Part shown: positions 4,827 to 6,411 of the stretch, one piece after another
Layout: each line of letters starts with the position of its first letter
Position numbering within the stretch: position 1 is the stretch's first letter
Program-made: the position numbers and the translations under genes
Assembly (NCBI GenBank): GCA_964532175.1
Contig: CAZHGP010000055.1
Coordinates: 1-6,411 of the forward strand
DNA from: JAVZCJ01 sp964532175
GTDB taxonomy: Archaea > Thermoproteota > Nitrososphaeria_A > Caldarchaeales > JAVZCJ01
DNA: 6,411 bases
Direction of reading: 5' to 3'
Notes under the pieces: generated by a model
What the model was told of the DNA's origin: nothing
Databases searched by the model: none
What the model saw: only the letters and a program-made list of their open reading frames with translations

Positions 4827-5243
4827 ATGTCAAATGAAAAAATGGTTAGGATTAGTGCAACAATTCCTCCTAAATTATTAAAAGAACTTGATGAAATAAT
4901 TGAAAAAATTGGTATAGATAGATCAAAAGCTATTCAAAATGCTATCCGCTCTTTTTTAAATGAATATAAACCAATTTTTGAAAAAGAAGGTTTTAATATT
5001 GGCTCTATAATTTTAATTTATGATCATAAAGCTAGAGGTTTAGAAGAAAAATTAACAGATATTCAACATGATTTTTCTCAAGTAATAAATAGTACTATGC
5101 ATATTCATTTAGATGAAAATAATTGTCTTGAAATTATTGCTGTTAAAGGAGAATTAAAAATTATTGAAAAATTGTCTAAAACTTTATTAAGTTTAAAAGG
5201 AGTTAAACAAGTTAAATTAGCATTAATTTCTACTAAAGCATAA
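4827..5243 (+). CDS. nikR: Nickel-responsive transcriptional regulator NikR
   Basis: The 138-residue protein matches NikR in length (E. coli 133) and order: a ribbon-helix-helix DNA-binding domain at about 6-47 (strand VRISATIPP, then helices LLKELDEIIEKIG and SKAIQNAIRSFL), then an ACT-like metal-binding and tetramerisation domain at about 57-138. The square-planar nickel ligands of E. coli NikR (His76, His87, His89, Cys95) correspond to His81, His92, His94 and Cys100 with exactly the same spacing (11, 2 and 6), in TMHIHLDENNCLEIIAVKG. It should therefore bind Ni(II) and then bind operator DNA, usually repressing nickel uptake. It is divergent from the membrane-protein/FmdE operon, with a NikR-like operator between them. 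No Shine-Dalgarno precedes the ATG, so the mRNA is probably leaderless. Its TAA is immediately followed by the stop codon of the convergent deacetylase gene. Confidence 0.93.
   Translation: MSNEKMVRISATIPPKLLKELDEIIEKIGIDRSKAIQNAIRSFLNEYKPIFEKEGFNIGSIILIYDHKARGLEEKLTDIQHDFSQVINSTMHIHLDENNCLEIIAVKGELKIIEKLSKTLLSLKGVKQVKLALISTKA
5156..5171 (-). terminator. Candidate T-tract terminator for the deacetylase gene inside nikR
   Basis: On the minus strand two T5 runs (5171-5167 and 5160-5156) lie about 75-90 nt after the deacetylase stop. They are within the 3' part of nikR. They are the nearest paired T5 tracts, so overlapping convergent 3' ends are likely; evidence is composition only. Confidence 0.3.
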
Positions 5244-6314
5244 TCATAATGGCCAATAAAAAGAGAGTAACTTCTTTAATTCTTCTATATTCTTCATAAA
5301 CTTATTTTCAATTTTCTTCTTTTTAAAATTTTTAATAAAATTAAAGCTTTTCTTATTTATTAATAATTCTATTAATTTAACAGAAATTTTTCCAAGTATA
5401 TCTATATTATAGCCACCCTCTAAACATAGCATTAATCTTCCATTGCAATATTTATTTGATAATTTTTTTATGTAATACAATAAAGTTAAGTATCCATTTG
5501 TTGTAATTTTTAAATCAGAATATGGATCATCTTTATGCGCATCAAATCCAAGTGAAACAATTATGAATTCTGGATCATAATTGTCTATTACTGGTTCTAT
5601 TATTTTCTTAAAAGCTATTAAATACTCCATGTTACCAGAATATTTTGGAAAAGGAATATTTATATTAAATCCTTTCCCATCACCTTCCCCTATTTCTTTA
5701 ATAGATCCTGACCAAGGATAAAAATTTTCATTTTGATGAAAACTAATATAAAGTACTAATGGATTATTATAAAATATTTCTTGTGTTCCATTACCATGAT
5801 GACTATCTAAATCCATAATAACTATTCTTTTTATTTTCTCTTTATTTATTAAATGATGTGCTGCTATTGCAGCATTATTAAACATACAAAAACCTAGAGA
5901 ATCAGCATTAAGGGCTATGCCTCTTTTTCCAGCATGATGTCCTGGTGGTCTTGTTAAAACAAATGCACTTGACAAATTTCTATTTAAAACCAATTTACAT
6001 GCTTCTAATACTCCACCTACTGAATGTAATGCTACATCTAATGAATTTTTAGTAAAGTAAGTATCATAATCTATCCATCCTCCACCTTTTAAACAAAAAT
6101 TTTTAATATAATTAACATATTGTATTTCATGTACTCCTAAAACTTTACTTAAATCAGCTTTTAGCATATCTTTAAAAATTACTTCTTTTCTATCTTTAAA
6201 AAATTTTTTTATTTCTTTAACTATTTTTTTTACCCTTCTTGGTGATTCAGGATGATTTCTAGGAGTTTTATGCTTATGCTGCCATTTATAATAAAAAATC
6301 CCTATTTGCTTCAT
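5244..6314 (-). CDS. Histone deacetylase / acetylpolyamine amidohydrolase superfamily enzyme (class II-like)
   Basis: The 356-residue protein carries the full zinc-deacetylase motif set in order: HPESPRRV (21-28), RPPGHHA (His126/His127 charge-relay pair), GFCMFNNAAIAA (141-152), DLDSHHGNGTQEIFY with zinc ligands Asp170 and His172, ISFHQ and FYPWSG (190-203), GEGDGKGFNINIPFP, LGFDAHKDDP with zinc ligand Asp258, and LEGGYN with catalytic Tyr302. It should hydrolyse an acetyl-amide such as acetyl-lysine in proteins (for example chromatin proteins) or an acetylpolyamine; sequence alone does not decide. The EGGY form and length fit class II/AcuC/AphA-like archaeal members. A Lys-rich segment near 330-342 and a helical tail ending FYWPL follow the catalytic domain. 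ATG at 6314 has AAGGT 9 nt upstream. No catalytic residue is missing. It is convergent with nikR with zero intergenic bases, so no functional link to nickel is implied. Confidence 0.92.
   Translation of the reverse strand: MKQIGIFYYKWQHKHKTPRNHPESPRRVKKIVKEIKKFFKDRKEVIFKDMLKADLSKVLGVHEIQYVNYIKNFCLKGGGWIDYDTYFTKNSLDVALHSVGGVLEACKLVLNRNLSSAFVLTRPPGHHAGKRGIALNADSLGFCMFNNAAIAAHHLINKEKIKRIVIMDLDSHHGNGTQEIFYNNPLVLYISFHQNENFYPWSGSIKEIGEGDGKGFNINIPFPKYSGNMEYLIAFKKIIEPVIDNYDPEFIIVSLGFDAHKDDPYSDLKITTNGYLTLLYYIKKLSNKYCNGRLMLCLEGGYNIDILGKISVKLIELLINKKSFNFIKNFKKKKIENKFMKNIEELKKLLSFYWPL
5312..5333 (+). terminator. Candidate T-tract terminator for nikR inside the convergent gene
   Basis: Several T4-T5 runs occur on the plus strand about 70-90 nt after the nikR stop codon. 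They are antisense to the Lys-rich KKKKIENKF codons of the deacetylase. With no intergenic spacer, nikR transcription must end within the neighbouring gene; this is the first clearly T-rich stretch. Confidence 0.35.
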
Positions 6315-6323
6315 TATTTTAAA

Positions 6324-6328
6324 ACCTT
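6324..6328 (-). promoter_or_regulatory. Shine-Dalgarno site (AAGGT) of the deacetylase gene
   Basis: AAGGT on the minus strand lies 9 nt before the ATG at 6314 and supports that start, which also lies just before the conserved first strand (QIGIFYY). Confidence 0.55.
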
Positions 6329-6343
6329 TTTGATTATTATTTT

Positions 6344-6411
6344 TTAATATTTTTCCTTATAAAATTTCTTTAAAACATTATTAAAAACCATATTTATGAT
6401 ATCTTCTTTTT
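6344..6411 (-). CDS. Possible C-terminal end of an upstream gene, cut by window edge
   Basis: One minus-strand frame is open from the right edge to TAA at 6346-6344 and encodes 21 residues ending NVLKKFYKEKY. A lysine-rich, amphipathic end would suit a real C-terminus, and a 29-nt gap to the deacetylase start would suit an operon. However, a second frame is also open to the edge for a shorter stretch, and AT-rich DNA makes this weak. No family can be recognised. Confidence 0.2.
   Translation of the reverse strand, partial: KEDIINMVFNNVLKKFYKEKY
6356..6370 (-). promoter_or_regulatory. Candidate BRE/TATA promoter of the deacetylase gene
   Basis: On the minus strand AAGAAATTTTATAAG contains a purine-rich BRE-like part and TTTTATAAG. 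The start site would fall near 6334, giving a leader of about 20 nt with AAGGT. If the reading frame at 6344-6411 is a real gene end, this promoter lies inside it. Confidence 0.4.

Overview
The window looks like a chromosomal segment of an AT-rich archaeon. Hand counts give roughly 20-33% G+C in coding DNA and less between genes. Archaeal markers are an aIF1/SUI1 initiation factor with its N-terminal Cys cluster, BRE/TATA-type promoters about 25 nt from inferred start sites, a mix of Shine-Dalgarno-led and apparently leaderless starts, a Sec11/SipW-type signal peptidase using a Ser/His/Asp set, and oligo-T terminators. The lineage cannot be fixed from this sequence; an affiliation with Thermoproteota is possible but is only a guess. 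I see no mobile element, CRISPR array, tRNA or rRNA.

Layout. (1) 1-146, minus: start of the aIF1 gene, cut by the window edge. (2) 147-417: a very AT-rich divergent promoter region. (3) 418-3728, plus: a two-gene operon. The first gene encodes a 910-residue secreted, membrane-anchored protein made of ten tandem ~80-residue beta-sandwich repeats. The second, 11 nt later, encodes an archaeal signal peptidase I. (4) 3749-4675, minus: a two-gene operon for a six-helix membrane protein resembling ECF-transporter S components, followed by a short FmdE-domain protein. (5) 4676-4826: a compact divergent control region. (6) 4827-5243, plus: a nickel-responsive regulator NikR with a complete His3Cys site. 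(7) 5244-6314, minus: a histone-deacetylase/acetylpolyamine-amidohydrolase family enzyme whose stop codon abuts that of nikR. (8) 6344-6411, minus: possibly the last codons of another gene.

How the parts fit. The most interesting unit is 3749-5243. A 28-bp dyad, GTATTA-N16-TAATAC, sits at the inferred start site of the membrane-protein/FmdE operon and next to nikR. Its geometry equals that of the E. coli NikR operator (GTATGA-N16-TCATAC). I infer that NikR represses a nickel-linked uptake or cofactor module made of an S-component-like permease that lacks the usual NikM/CbiM signature and a stand-alone FmdE-like protein; the substrate is unknown. Separately, the repeat protein and signal peptidase probably form an export-and-processing pair for a glycosylated cell-surface protein. 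Both convergent gene junctions have nearly no spacer, and the terminator-like T-tracts reach into the neighbour's lysine-rich C-terminal codons.
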